DNA from: CAJCJE01 sp036494465
GTDB lineage: Bacteria > Actinomycetota > Actinomycetes > Mycobacteriales > Pseudonocardiaceae
Reading direction: 5' to 3'
Length of the DNA stretch: 64,000 nt
Assembly: GCA_036494465.1 (NCBI GenBank)
Contig: DASXOJ010000147.1
Coordinates: forward strand, 29,554 to 93,553
This document shows positions 17,701 to 24,739 of the stretch, piece after piece. The position numbers and the translations under genes are program-made. Position 1 is the first letter of the stretch. Each line of letters starts with the position of its first letter. Under the pieces are notes generated by a model. That model was not told where the DNA came from. It searched no databases and saw only the letters and a list, made by a program, of their open reading frames with translations.

Positions 17701-18062
17701 TGCTTCGCGCTGGTCGCGGTCACCGTGCAGACCATGCCGGTCGGGTCGGCGGCGACGGTGTAGCTGAGGTCGCGGGTTTGCAGGTCGGTGAACGTCGAAC
17801 CGTCGGTGACCACGTACTGCAGGGTCGAGACGTTCGTGTTGTCGATGGTCGGCTCGTAGACGTCGGACAGCACGCCGTCCGCGACCGTGTACCAGACCTT
17901 CGAGCCGCCCCGCGCGGTGCCGACGCAGTCCTTGCGCGCGTTGTCGAAATAGGACGGTGCGCCTGGACCGCCCGGTGCGGTGGCAGTCTGTGCCGCTGCT
18001 GGCATTCCCGATACCGCGATTGTCGTCGCGACAACAATCGCGGCTGTGCGCGCGAACTTCAT
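14787..18062 (-). CDS. Secreted GH15 glucodextranase/glucoamylase, multidomain
   Basis: A 1091-aa secreted enzyme that should release glucose from alpha-glucans. A signal peptide covers about residues 1-35 (MKFARTAAIVVATTIAVSG, cut near AAAQTA). An N-terminal beta-sandwich domain follows, then an (alpha/alpha)6 barrel (about residues 300-690) with FARDLYEIFTGLL and VPEQAWEDPDL, the general-base region of GH15. After that comes an Ig-like domain (about 715-800, VTITAPSAGATIES), and a C-terminal beta-rich module like that of glucodextranase. Length and order match Arthrobacter-type glucodextranase better than a plain glucoamylase. ATG 18062 has GGAGGG upstream. A TetR gene lies behind it. Confidence 0.88.
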   Translation of the reverse strand: MKFARTAAIVVATTIAVSGMPAAAQTATAPGGPGAPSYFDNARKDCVGTARGGSKVWYTVADGVLSDVYEPTIDNTNVSTLQYVVTDGSTFTDLQTRDLSYTVAADPTGMVCTVTATSAKHHYQLITTYLTDPARDTVLMRTQLHGDTRGLHVYARLDAHINGNGGGGSQNGGADTGTVQRAGNTAVPVVYDTSTTSQAINRDYAVPTYAALRAGASGAASVGYAGTASDGLTSLDATHALGTTYATAPNGHITSTEDVTPRPNDAITLALGFGRTQSDAVSTAGASLNTPFPATQASYQQGWRTYDATLHQPPANDRAAYYLSANVLKASEDKTYPGAVVASLASPWGQAVNAGTVVGGKAVYFGSYREVFARDLYEIFTGLLTDGDLRTARDTVTFLFDRQQQANGQLPRNSLLNGKLAPDTGGDQLDESAYPILMAYQAGLGGDNTLWSQHIERAADFLVAHGPSFGVERWEEQSGYSPSTIAAEIAGLTAASAIATMHHDTARAQLYQATADDFQRNIKNWTVTTSGPDAPRYFIRLSKTGDPNAAINYSLGNGGPTVDQRQVIDGGFQELVRLGELPANDPDIQASLAVLDKQISVQTPSGTGYYRYGNDAAAGSADGYGDCYQPSQSSCTNQGQPWPTTDIGTGHLWPVLSGERAESDLSTGNRSGANTLLNAMTNFSSGVGLVPEQAWEDPDLAASPYGTDPTTASIGFTDGKAAGSASPLSWAQAQEARLILDIGAGRDLEQPAITTDRYVNHPAPTALPVTITAPSAGATIESSTTTVTGTTKPGAKVVVEATDTDTGAASSTATATAGADGTFGVSAPIGFGTNVLTVASSTSDGRSTGYAQTSVTGDVIGGTTTLDVTDPTGDDNGPGTFQYPTASDFAAGSFDLTRFQVIQVGGTVYLRTTLNNLVPTFGSVMGAQLLDIYVQTPGATSSTQAAYAARNYTLNPGWSQRIEVQGFASPVWVDANGDAVGTANVVASTTAKTITIAVPAATFGTPASGWSFAVVLAGQDGFSADQARAFTPTPGGYSFGVCASGNNSPICALDPSTVPAAMDVLTPGGVNQSTELDPTKGAVVITGVPIS

Positions 18063-18130
18063 GGCCAAGCCCTCCCAGTCGCCAAGGCGTGCCATGCTTC
18101 CCGCCCGCTATCGCGCGCGCAAGCGGCCGA

Positions 18131-18748
18131 TCAGGCGCTGACGGATTCGATGTGCGCGAGCACGGTGTCCAGCGCGGCCTCCAGCGCGAGCGTGTCGCGC
18201 CGGGTCTGGGTGAGCAGCAGGCCGCCCTGCACCGCCGCCAACGTGGCCAGCGCCAACTGGTCGGGATCGGCGTCGGGGCGCAGGTCGCCGCGCCGGTGCA
18301 TGGCGCGCAGGCCGTCCCGGATCGCCTCTTCCCAGCGCCGGAAGCCGTCCGCGAGTTCGACCCGGGCTTCCGGGTCGCGCTCGGCGAGTTCGCTGGCCAG
18401 CGAGCCGATGGGACAGCCGCCGGAGCACTGGCGGGCGCTCTGGATGTCGACCAGCACGTCGCGCCACGCGCGCAGCGCGGTCAAGCTGTCCAGCTTGCTC
18501 AGCAGCGGCTGCTGAGCGTCGAGGATGGCCTGCGTCTGGAACGCGATCACCGCGCGCACCAGGTTCCGCTTGTCGCCGAAGTAGTGGTAGATCTGCGAGG
18601 TGTTCACGCCCGCCGCGGTCTGCACGTCGTCGGTGCTGGTGCCCGCTACGCCCTTGGCGAACATGAGCTGTGCCGCCGCCGCGACGATGCGATCCCGGGT
18701 CGCCTGACCCTTGCGGGTCAGCCGGGCGGTGGATGCGTCAGCGGCCAT
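18131..18748 (-). CDS. TetR/AcrR-family transcriptional regulator
   Basis: A repressor-type regulator of about 205 aa. The N-terminal HTH is clear (TRDRIVAAAAQLMFAKG, then VNTSQIYHYFGDKRNLV). The C-terminal ligand domain contains CSGGCPIGSLASELAE, typical of the LmrA/YxaF-like group of TetR proteins. ATG 18748 is used here; a GTG two codons upstream is also possible. It is co-directional with the glucodextranase gene downstream and may control it or the flanking acetyltransferases. No palindrome was identified next to it. Confidence 0.88.
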   Translation of the reverse strand: MAADASTARLTRKGQATRDRIVAAAAQLMFAKGVAGTSTDDVQTAAGVNTSQIYHYFGDKRNLVRAVIAFQTQAILDAQQPLLSKLDSLTALRAWRDVLVDIQSARQCSGGCPIGSLASELAERDPEARVELADGFRRWEEAIRDGLRAMHRRGDLRPDADPDQLALATLAAVQGGLLLTQTRRDTLALEAALDTVLAHIESVSA

Positions 18749-18778
18749 GGTCACCAGGATACCCGCCGTTTGGAGGGC

Positions 18779-19351
18779 TCAATCCAAAAGTTGAGCCTGC
18801 TTCCACTCGCTCCGCAGCACCGCGCAGACGATCTCGGACGTCCACTCGCTCTTGACCAACTTGCTCTCGACCAGGTTCGCCTCGGTGCGCATGCCCGATT
18901 TGGTCAGCACCCGGTGCGACGCGGTGTTGCGCGCGTCCAGCTTGCCGACGATCCGGTGCAGCTCGACCTCGCGAAAGCCAAGGTCGATCAGGGCGCGGGT
19001 GGCCTCGGTGGCGTAGCCGTGGCCCCAGTGCCCGGGATGCAGGGTGTAGCCGACCGTGGCGCCGCCGTGCTGCTCGCTGGTCCAGTGCAGCATGACGTTG
19101 CCGATCGCGGTGTCCGGATCGTCCTTCAAGGTGACCACCAGCGAGAGGTAGTCGCCCTCCCGCTCAAGGGCCACGTTGCCGATCCGGTCGGCCAGCAGTT
19201 CCCGCACGCTCTCCGGTGCGAGCGGCCCCTGGTCGAAGTAGCGCATCACCTCGGGCCGGGCGAACAGGTCGCACAGGGCCGGGTAGTCGGCCTCCGCGTA
19301 CGGTCGCAGCAGCAGCCGGGCTGTGGCGATGGGATAGCTGGGCCGGGACAT
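18779..19351 (-). CDS. GNAT-family N-acetyltransferase (copy 1 of tandem pair)
   Basis: A 190-aa acetyltransferase of the RimJ/RimL type. It begins with TARLLLRPYAEADY, has the acetyl-CoA loop GYTLHPGHWGHGYATEA and the later motif LDARNTASHRVLTKSGM. The acceptor is not known; this group modifies protein N termini, small amines or antibiotics. It is about two-thirds identical by eye to the next gene and lies 7 bp after it, so the pair arose by tandem duplication. Confidence 0.9.
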   Translation of the reverse strand: MSRPSYPIATARLLLRPYAEADYPALCDLFARPEVMRYFDQGPLAPESVRELLADRIGNVALEREGDYLSLVVTLKDDPDTAIGNVMLHWTSEQHGGATVGYTLHPGHWGHGYATEATRALIDLGFREVELHRIVGKLDARNTASHRVLTKSGMRTEANLVESKLVKSEWTSEIVCAVLRSEWKQAQLLD

Positions 19352-19358
19352 ACTGGCC

Positions 19359-19931
19359 TCACTTCGAGAGTAGAGCCTGCTCCCACTCGGTCCGCAGCAC
19401 CGCGCAGATGGTCTCCGAGGTCCACTCGCCCTTGACCCACTCGTTCTCGACCAGGTTCGCCTCGACGCGCATGCCTGCCTTCTCCAGCACCCGCCGCGAC
19501 GCGATGTTGCGCGTGTCCAGCCTGCCGGAGATCCGGTGCAGTTCGGTCTCGCGGAAACCCAGGTCGACCAGGGCGCGGGCGAGTTCGGTCGCGTAGCCCT
19601 TGCCCTGCTGGTCAGGGTGCAGGGTGTAGCCGACCTCGCCCTGCGCGTGGTCCTCGCTGACCCAGTGCAGCATCGCGGTGCCGATCGGGGTGTCCGGATC
19701 CTCCGCGAGGACCACCACGAGCGAGAGGTAGTCGCCACCCTTCTCCAGCGCCACCCCATCGAGTCGCTCGGCGATCATCGCGCGCACGTTCTCCGGCGAG
19801 CGCGGCTGTTCGTAGAGGTAGCGCACGACTTCGGGGCGCGAGTAGACGTCGAGCAGGCCCTCGAAGTCGGTGGTGGCGTAGGGGCGCAGCAGCAGGCGCG
19901 CGGTCTTGATCGGATAGTCGGGCCGGAACAT
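19359..19931 (-). CDS. GNAT-family N-acetyltransferase (copy 2 of tandem pair)
   Basis: A 190-aa RimJ/RimL-type acetyltransferase, same length as its neighbour at 18779-19351. It has TARLLLRPYATTDF at the start, the acetyl-CoA loop GYTLHPDQQGKGYATEL and LDTRNIASRRVLEKAGM. Differences are concentrated at surface positions and around residues 75-105. It is transcribed first, followed after 7 bp by copy 1. The XRE regulator gene ends 16 bp upstream and may share the transcript. Confidence 0.9.
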   Translation of the reverse strand: MFRPDYPIKTARLLLRPYATTDFEGLLDVYSRPEVVRYLYEQPRSPENVRAMIAERLDGVALEKGGDYLSLVVVLAEDPDTPIGTAMLHWVSEDHAQGEVGYTLHPDQQGKGYATELARALVDLGFRETELHRISGRLDTRNIASRRVLEKAGMRVEANLVENEWVKGEWTSETICAVLRTEWEQALLSK

Positions 19932-19947
19932 GCCGGGACCCTAGCAA

Positions 19948-20217
19948 CTAGCCGGTCAGCGACGCGATCGGTTTGGCGGGCGTGGTCAGCATGGAGAGCT
20001 GATCGAGGGACAGGCCGACCGCTTCGGCGATGGCGACCACGGTGAAGAAGGCTGGCGTTGGCACCCGGCCGTGCTCGATCTTGCGCAGCGTTTCCACGGA
20101 TACACCGGCCGCCGCGGCGATCTCCACGCTGGTCCGGTCGCCTCTGGCCGCGCGCAGGGCCGCGCCGAGTCGGGCGCCGCGATCGTGGTCTTGCGCGCTC
20201 AGCGGGGGGCGAACCAT
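19948..20217 (-). CDS. XRE-family HTH regulator
   Basis: An 89-aa DNA-binding protein made almost only of a Cro/C1-type helix-turn-helix (TSVEIAAAAGVSVETLRKIE, then GRVPTPAFFTVVAIAEA). It has no sensor or catalytic domain. It is transcribed away from the methionine aminopeptidase gene; the 58 bp between the starts hold a palindrome and an inverted repeat, so it probably represses itself and that gene. It may also lead the two acetyltransferase genes. Confidence 0.88.
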   Translation of the reverse strand: MVRPPLSAQDHDRGARLGAALRAARGDRTSVEIAAAAGVSVETLRKIEHGRVPTPAFFTVVAIAEAVGLSLDQLSMLTTPAKPIASLTG

Positions 20218-20221
20218 GACA

Positions 20222-20263
20222 CCAATAGTAGTACCGTGATAGAAATACCGGTATAACTATTGG
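20222..20263. promoter_or_regulatory. Divergent promoter with inverted repeat and 10-bp palindrome
   Basis: This AT-rich stretch between the divergent XRE and methionine aminopeptidase genes has CCAATAGT (20222-20229) mirrored by ACTATTGG (20256-20263) and a perfect ATACCGGTAT palindrome at 20245-20254. GTATAACTAT overlaps the right arm and could serve as a -10 region for the aminopeptidase gene. The layout fits an operator for the adjacent XRE protein; this is inference. Confidence 0.6.
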
Positions 20264-20275
20264 CAAGGAGGATTC

Positions 20276-21043
20276 ATGGTCGAGTTGAAGACACCGAAAG
20301 AGCTGGCCGCCATGCGCGAAGCCGGGCGAGTCACCGCGACGGCCCTGATCGCGGTCGGGGAGCAGGCCAAGGCCGGGGTGTCGCTGCGCGAACTCGACCA
20401 GGTCGCCGCCGACGTGCTGCGCGAAGCCGGGGCGCGTTCGTCGTTCCTGCACTACCACCCGCGCTTCGCGCCGACGCCCTACCCGGCGGTGCTGTGCACG
20501 TCGGTCAACGACGCGATCGTGCACGCCATCCCTGGCGACTACCGGCTACGCGACGGCGATGTGCTCAGCGCGGACTTCGCCGCCGAACTCGGCGGCTTCC
20601 ACGGCGATTCCGCGTTCACCATGGCGATCGGCGAGGTGACCGCCGAGGACCGGCAACTGATCGAGCACACCCGCGCCGCGCTGGAAGCGGGCATCGCGGC
20701 GGCCGTCCCGGATGGACACCTCAGCGACATCTCGCACGCGGTCGGCGTGATCGGGCGCAAGTACGGCTACGGCATCCCGGTCGACTTCGGCGGGCACGGC
20801 ATCGGCAGGCACATGCACGAGGACCCGTCGGTGGCCAACGAAGGCAGGCCAGGACGTGGTCTGCGGCTGCGGCCCGGCCTGACCCTCGCGATCGAGCCGA
20901 TGTTCATGGCGGGCGGCCACAACGAATACCGCACCGCGCCGGACGGCTGGGGACTGCACACCGTCGACGGCGGCAACGCCGCCCACTTCGAGCACACGAT
21001 CGCGATCACCGAAGACGGCCCGGTGGTGCTCACCGCCCCGTAG
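20276..21043 (+). CDS. map: Type I methionine aminopeptidase
   Basis: A 255-aa metallo-aminopeptidase that removes the initiator Met. Metal ligands are visible as HYHPRFAP, the first Asp in LSADFAAELGGFHGDSAFT, GHGIGRHMHEDP (His), EPMFMAGG (Glu) and the final EHTIAI (Glu). It lacks the N-terminal zinc-finger/linker extension of the larger MAPs. Actinomycetes usually have more than one map gene; this copy, divergent from an XRE regulator, is probably the accessory and regulated one. ATG 20276 has an AAGGAGG site. Confidence 0.93.
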   Translation: MVELKTPKELAAMREAGRVTATALIAVGEQAKAGVSLRELDQVAADVLREAGARSSFLHYHPRFAPTPYPAVLCTSVNDAIVHAIPGDYRLRDGDVLSADFAAELGGFHGDSAFTMAIGEVTAEDRQLIEHTRAALEAGIAAAVPDGHLSDISHAVGVIGRKYGYGIPVDFGGHGIGRHMHEDPSVANEGRPGRGLRLRPGLTLAIEPMFMAGGHNEYRTAPDGWGLHTVDGGNAAHFEHTIAITEDGPVVLTAP

Positions 21044-21128
21044 AAGTGGGGTTAACTCCCCGGACAGCGGTGAACGATGCGGTCAGAATGGACAGCGCAC
21101 CGCAGAAAACCCGCGCTGGAGGACGACC

Positions 21129-22424
21129 GTGACCGCGACAATCGCCGAGAAGACCCCGCTTGCCACGAACCACTTCAAGCTGGCCTGGTGGGGGCTGGCG
21201 CTCGGCGTCTACTCCCAGATCGGGGTCGCGCTGTTCTGCTGCGTGGTCACCTTCGTCGGGCTGATCCCGGTGTGGGTCGGCATCCCGGCCTCGCTGATGT
21301 TCTTGGGCCTCACCCAGCGCTTCGCCGACCAGCACCGGTTGTGGTCGGCGCGGGTGATGGGCGTCCCGATCGCGCGCCCGTACAAACCGACACCGGAGGG
21401 GTGGTGGCTGGCGCGGATTCGCGGCCACCTCACCGACAGGCAGTCCTGGCGCGACCTGGCCTGGCTGCTGGTGAACGCGACCGCGGGCCTGTTCCTGAAC
21501 CTGCTGCCGATCTGGTTGCTGGCCGGTGTCGCGTGGTACCTGGTCCTGCCGTTCCTGTTCTTGGTCACGCCGCCCGGCGTCTTCGACACGAACTACGGCT
21601 TGTTCCGGGTGGACAGCGTCGGCACCGCGTTCCTCACCTACGCGTTCTCGATCGTCAGCTTCGTTCTGTTCTGGCGGCTGACCGGGCCGATCATGCGCCT
21701 CAAGGCCCGACTCGACCGCTGGCTGCTCGGCCCGGTGCAGAGCGAGGCACTGGCCAAGCGGGTCGAGCAGCTGACCGAGTCACGCGCGGACACCGTGGAC
21801 ACCCAGGCCGCCGAGCTACGCCGGATCGAACGCGACCTGCATGACGGTGCCCAGGCGCGGCTGGTCTCGCTCGGCATGAGCCTGGGCATGGCGGAAGAAC
21901 TGCTGGCCAGCAACCCGCAGGCGGCGCAGGGCCTGCTCGCCGAGGCACGCGAGTCGACCGGGCTGGCCCTGTCCGAGCTTCGCGATCTGGTCCGCGGCAT
22001 CCACCCGCCGGTACTCGCCGACCGCGGCCTGGACGGCGCGGTGCGCGCGCTGGCGATGGCCTCGCCGCTGCCGGTCGAGGTCACCGTCGACCTGCCCGGC
22101 CGCCCGCCCGCGCCGGTCGAGTCCGCGATGTACTTCGCGGTCGCCGAGACGCTGACCAACCTGGCCAAGCACAGCGGCGCCACCAGCGCCTGGATCCGGG
22201 TCAGCTACACGGAGGGCAGGCTCGGCGTCATGGTCGGCGACGACGGCCGGGGCGGCGCGGTCGCCGAGAGCGGCGGTGGCCTGCACGGCATCGAACGGCG
22301 TCTGTCAGCATTTGACGGAATCGTGCACATCGCCAGCCCACTGGGTGGGCCGACCATCGTGACCATGGAGCTGCCGTGCGTGTTGTCCTCGGTGAAGATC
22401 TCGCCCTCCTCCGAGACGGCCTGA
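21129..22424 (+). CDS. Membrane sensor histidine kinase, NarL/DesK class
   Basis: A 431-aa kinase. Residues 1-185 form a membrane sensor with about four helices (two near 20-65, two near 110-150, one near 165-185). Residues 225-295 form the HisKA_3 dimerisation domain with phosphoacceptor His238 in ERDLHDGAQARL. The ATPase domain follows (ETLTNLAKHSGA, GDDGRGGA, GGGLHGIERRL). GTG 21129 has a GGAGG site. The sensor shape recalls kinases that sense envelope stress. The response regulator gene begins 49 bp before its stop. Confidence 0.95.
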   Translation: MTATIAEKTPLATNHFKLAWWGLALGVYSQIGVALFCCVVTFVGLIPVWVGIPASLMFLGLTQRFADQHRLWSARVMGVPIARPYKPTPEGWWLARIRGHLTDRQSWRDLAWLLVNATAGLFLNLLPIWLLAGVAWYLVLPFLFLVTPPGVFDTNYGLFRVDSVGTAFLTYAFSIVSFVLFWRLTGPIMRLKARLDRWLLGPVQSEALAKRVEQLTESRADTVDTQAAELRRIERDLHDGAQARLVSLGMSLGMAEELLASNPQAAQGLLAEARESTGLALSELRDLVRGIHPPVLADRGLDGAVRALAMASPLPVEVTVDLPGRPPAPVESAMYFAVAETLTNLAKHSGATSAWIRVSYTEGRLGVMVGDDGRGGAVAESGGGLHGIERRLSAFDGIVHIASPLGGPTIVTMELPCVLSSVKISPSSETA

Positions 22425-23020
22425 TCCGGCTGCTCGAAGCGCACGACTTCGAGGTCGTCGAGGCCGTGGACAACGGGCCATCGCTGTTGCACGCGCTGAT
22501 CGAGCACAAGCCGGACGTCGCGGTCGTCGACGTCCGGCTGCCGCCCACGTTCACCGACGAGGGACTGCGCGCCGCCATCGCGGCGCGCGCCGAGGTGCCC
22601 GGCCTGCCGGTGCTGGTGCTGTCCCAGTACGTCGAGCAGCTCTACGCGCGCGAGCTGCTCTCCGACGGCCAGGGCGGGGTCGGCTACCTGCTCAAGGATC
22701 GGGTGGCGAACGTCGGCCAGTTCCTGGATGCGGTGCGCCGGGTCGCCGACGGCGGCACCGCGATGGACCCCGAGGTGGTCTCGCAACTGCTGGCGCGCAA
22801 CGCGGGCCGTGAGCCGTTGCACAAGCTGACGCCGCGCGAACGGGAAGTGCTCGAACAGATGGCCGAGGGCCGGTCCAACGCGGCCATCGCGGGCAAGTTG
22901 TTCATCACCGAAAAAGCGGTGTCCAAGCACACGAACAACATTTTCGCGAAAGTCGGACTGCCCCAGTCGAGTGACGACAATCGCCGGGTTCTCGCAGTGC
23001 TCGCCTTCCTGAACAACTAA
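22376..23020 (+). CDS. NarL/FixJ-family response regulator
   Basis: A 214-aa regulator: a receiver domain with acidic pocket (ED near residue 7) and phosphoacceptor Asp52 (VAVVDVRLPP), then a LuxR-type HTH (LTPREREVLEQMAEGRSNAA, with ITEKAVSKHTNNIFAKVGL). It starts at GTG inside the kinase gene, overlapping by 49 bp, which ties the two together in translation. The target genes are not clear; the DUF574 methyltransferase gene lies 40 bp downstream and could be one. Confidence 0.95.
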   Translation: MRVVLGEDLALLRDGLIRLLEAHDFEVVEAVDNGPSLLHALIEHKPDVAVVDVRLPPTFTDEGLRAAIAARAEVPGLPVLVLSQYVEQLYARELLSDGQGGVGYLLKDRVANVGQFLDAVRRVADGGTAMDPEVVSQLLARNAGREPLHKLTPREREVLEQMAEGRSNAAIAGKLFITEKAVSKHTNNIFAKVGLPQSSDDNRRVLAVLAFLNN

Positions 23021-23060
23021 CTCCGCCGTATGCTGCTTGCTTGCCGGATCGGAGGATCTG

Positions 23061-23858
23061 ATGAGCACAGCGGCGGACTGGGTGCCCAGTGACATGGATG
23101 TCGGCGTACCCAGTGCGGCCCGGGTCTACGACTACCTGCTCGGCGGTGCGCACAATTTCGACGTGGACCGGATCGTCGGCGAGAAAGTGCTTGCCGCTGC
23201 GCCGAATGGCCGACAGATCGCGCGGTCCAACCGGGCTTTCATGAGTCGCGCCGTGCGGTTCATGGTGGCCGGCGGCATCCGCCAGTTCCTGGACCTGGGC
23301 TCGGGGATCCCGACCGTGGGCAATGTGCACGAGATCGCGCAGCACGCCGATCCGGACTGTCGCGTCGTCTACGTCGATCACGATCCCATCGCGGTCGCGC
23401 ACAGCCAATTGATGCTGTCCGGTAATCCGCTCGCGGTCGTGGTGAACAAGGATCTGACCGACCCGAAGTCGCTGCTCAAGAATTCGACCGTGCGGAAATT
23501 TCTCGATTTCGACAAACCCATCGGCTTGCTGATGGTCGCGGTGTTTCATTTCGTGCCGGACGACAAGGAACCGGCAGAGATTGTCAAAACCTACCTGGAC
23601 GCGATTCCGGCCGGCTCGTACGTGGCGATATCGCACCTGACCGCCGACCAGATGGCCGATGAGATGGCGGGTGTCGTCGAGGCGATGCGCAACAGCCGCG
23701 ATCCGATGTACTTCCGGAGCTATGCCGATGTCGCCGCATTGTTCGACGGGCTGGACGTGGTCGAGCCGGGTGTGGTGAGCGCGCCGTTGTGGCACCGGGA
23801 CTACGGCGACGACGTCGACCAGGAGGGCGTCTACGCCGGGGTCGGTCGCAAGCTCTGA
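23061..23858 (+). CDS. SAM-dependent methyltransferase, DUF574 family
   Basis: A 265-aa class I methyltransferase of the DUF574 type, common in actinomycetes. It starts VPSAARVYDYLLGGAHNF, a hallmark of this family, and has the SAM loop FLDLGSGIPTVGN and the acidic VVYVDHDP. The substrate is unknown. ATG 23061 has GGAGGATCTG upstream. It follows the two-component genes in the same direction. Confidence 0.9.
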   Translation: MSTAADWVPSDMDVGVPSAARVYDYLLGGAHNFDVDRIVGEKVLAAAPNGRQIARSNRAFMSRAVRFMVAGGIRQFLDLGSGIPTVGNVHEIAQHADPDCRVVYVDHDPIAVAHSQLMLSGNPLAVVVNKDLTDPKSLLKNSTVRKFLDFDKPIGLLMVAVFHFVPDDKEPAEIVKTYLDAIPAGSYVAISHLTADQMADEMAGVVEAMRNSRDPMYFRSYADVAALFDGLDVVEPGVVSAPLWHRDYGDDVDQEGVYAGVGRKL

Positions 23859-23866
23859 TCCAGTGT

Positions 23867-23916
23867 GCTGTCAACCGAGGTTGACAGCGCCCGTGGTGTC
23901 AACCTAAGTTGACACC
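23867..23916. promoter_or_regulatory. Two near-identical dyads, TGTCAAC-N4-GTTGACA
   Basis: Two inverted repeats lie in front of the HTH/Clp-N pair. Site 1 has 10-bp arms at 23867-23876 and 23879-23888; site 2 has 9-bp arms at 23895-23903 and 23908-23916. Both share TGTCAAC-N4-GTTGACA, and their centres are 28 bp apart. Site 2 ends one base before the ATG of the HTH gene, so a bound protein would block the start. Likely operators for an HTH protein, probably the one encoded next. Confidence 0.75.
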
Positions 23917-23917
23917 C

Positions 23918-24145
23918 ATGGATGGAGTTCAACTCGCCGAGCAGGCGAGCAGTCGTGATCCCGAGATCGGGTTGCGCGCCGTCCGGGCCCTGCGCGAACT
24001 GGCCGACCGGCTGGAATCGTTGCAGGTCCAGAGCGCGCGCGACGCGGGCTGGTCGTGGCAGGAGATCGCCAACCGGCTCGACGTGACCCGCCAGGCGGTG
24101 CACAAGAAACACAGCGGCCGACGACTTTTCGGCAAGGAGGACTGA
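23918..24145 (+). CDS. Small HTH protein upstream of Clp-N protein
   Basis: A 75-aa protein. The second half holds a helix-turn-helix of sigma-factor or transposase-like type (WSWQEIANRLDVTRQAVHKK), ahead of a basic tail; the first half is helical (LRAVRALRELADRLESLQ). ATG 23918 is used; a TTG three codons upstream lies inside the dyad. The Clp-N gene starts 1 bp after its stop. In actinomycetes such HTH proteins are often paired with free-standing Clp-N proteins; it is probably the regulator of the pair. Confidence 0.85.
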   Translation: MDGVQLAEQASSRDPEIGLRAVRALRELADRLESLQVQSARDAGWSWQEIANRLDVTRQAVHKKHSGRRLFGKED

Positions 24146-24146
24146 G

Positions 24147-24704
24147 ATGTTGGAGCGATTCACCGAACAGGCGCGCGCCGCGGTCGTCACGGTCGCGCAG
24201 CAGCAGGCGCGGCACGTGCCGAGTTCGCGCGACGGCGGCAAACCGGCGGTCACCGTCGCGCACCTGCTGCTCGCCATCGCCGACGAGGAAACCGGCCCGG
24301 CGGCGGAACTGCTGCACGCGCACGGCATCACCGGATCGGCGGTGCGGGACCGGATCCGCGCCGATCAGAAGTCCGAACTGGACGCTGAAGCGCTCGCAAC
24401 GCTCGGCATCGACCTGAGCGCCGTGCGGGAAGCCGCCGAGGCGAGTTTCGGGCCGGGCGCGCTGGAGGGCGGTGGTACCGCACGCGGGCGGATTCCGTTC
24501 GGTGCCAACGCGAAGCGCGTGCTCGCGCTCGCCGTGCGGGCCACCGGTGACGTGCGGCGCAACCGGATCGGCACCGAACACGTGCTCTACGGCGTGCTGC
24601 GCGCCCGCGACGAGGCGACCGGCGAGATCCTGGCCGCGCTGAACGTGGACTCGACGAGGCTCGCCGACGAGGCGGCCGCGTTGGTCGGCCCGGCCGCCGC
24701 CTAG
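24147..24704 (+). CDS. Free-standing Clp N-terminal domain protein
   Basis: A 185-aa protein made of two Clp-N repeats (MLERFTEQARAAVVTVAQQQ and VTVAHLLLAIADEE, then GANAKRVLALAVRATGD and IGTEHVLYGVL). There is no AAA+ ATPase module, so it cannot unfold proteins alone. Clp-N domains bind adaptors, substrates or phospho-arginine, so it may act as a decoy or adaptor for ClpC. It is coupled to the HTH gene upstream. Confidence 0.9.
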   Translation: MLERFTEQARAAVVTVAQQQARHVPSSRDGGKPAVTVAHLLLAIADEETGPAAELLHAHGITGSAVRDRIRADQKSELDAEALATLGIDLSAVREAAEASFGPGALEGGGTARGRIPFGANAKRVLALAVRATGDVRRNRIGTEHVLYGVLRARDEATGEILAALNVDSTRLADEAAALVGPAAA

Positions 24705-24739
24705 CCGACCAATCCGTTGACCGGGGTGCGAATGCCCTT

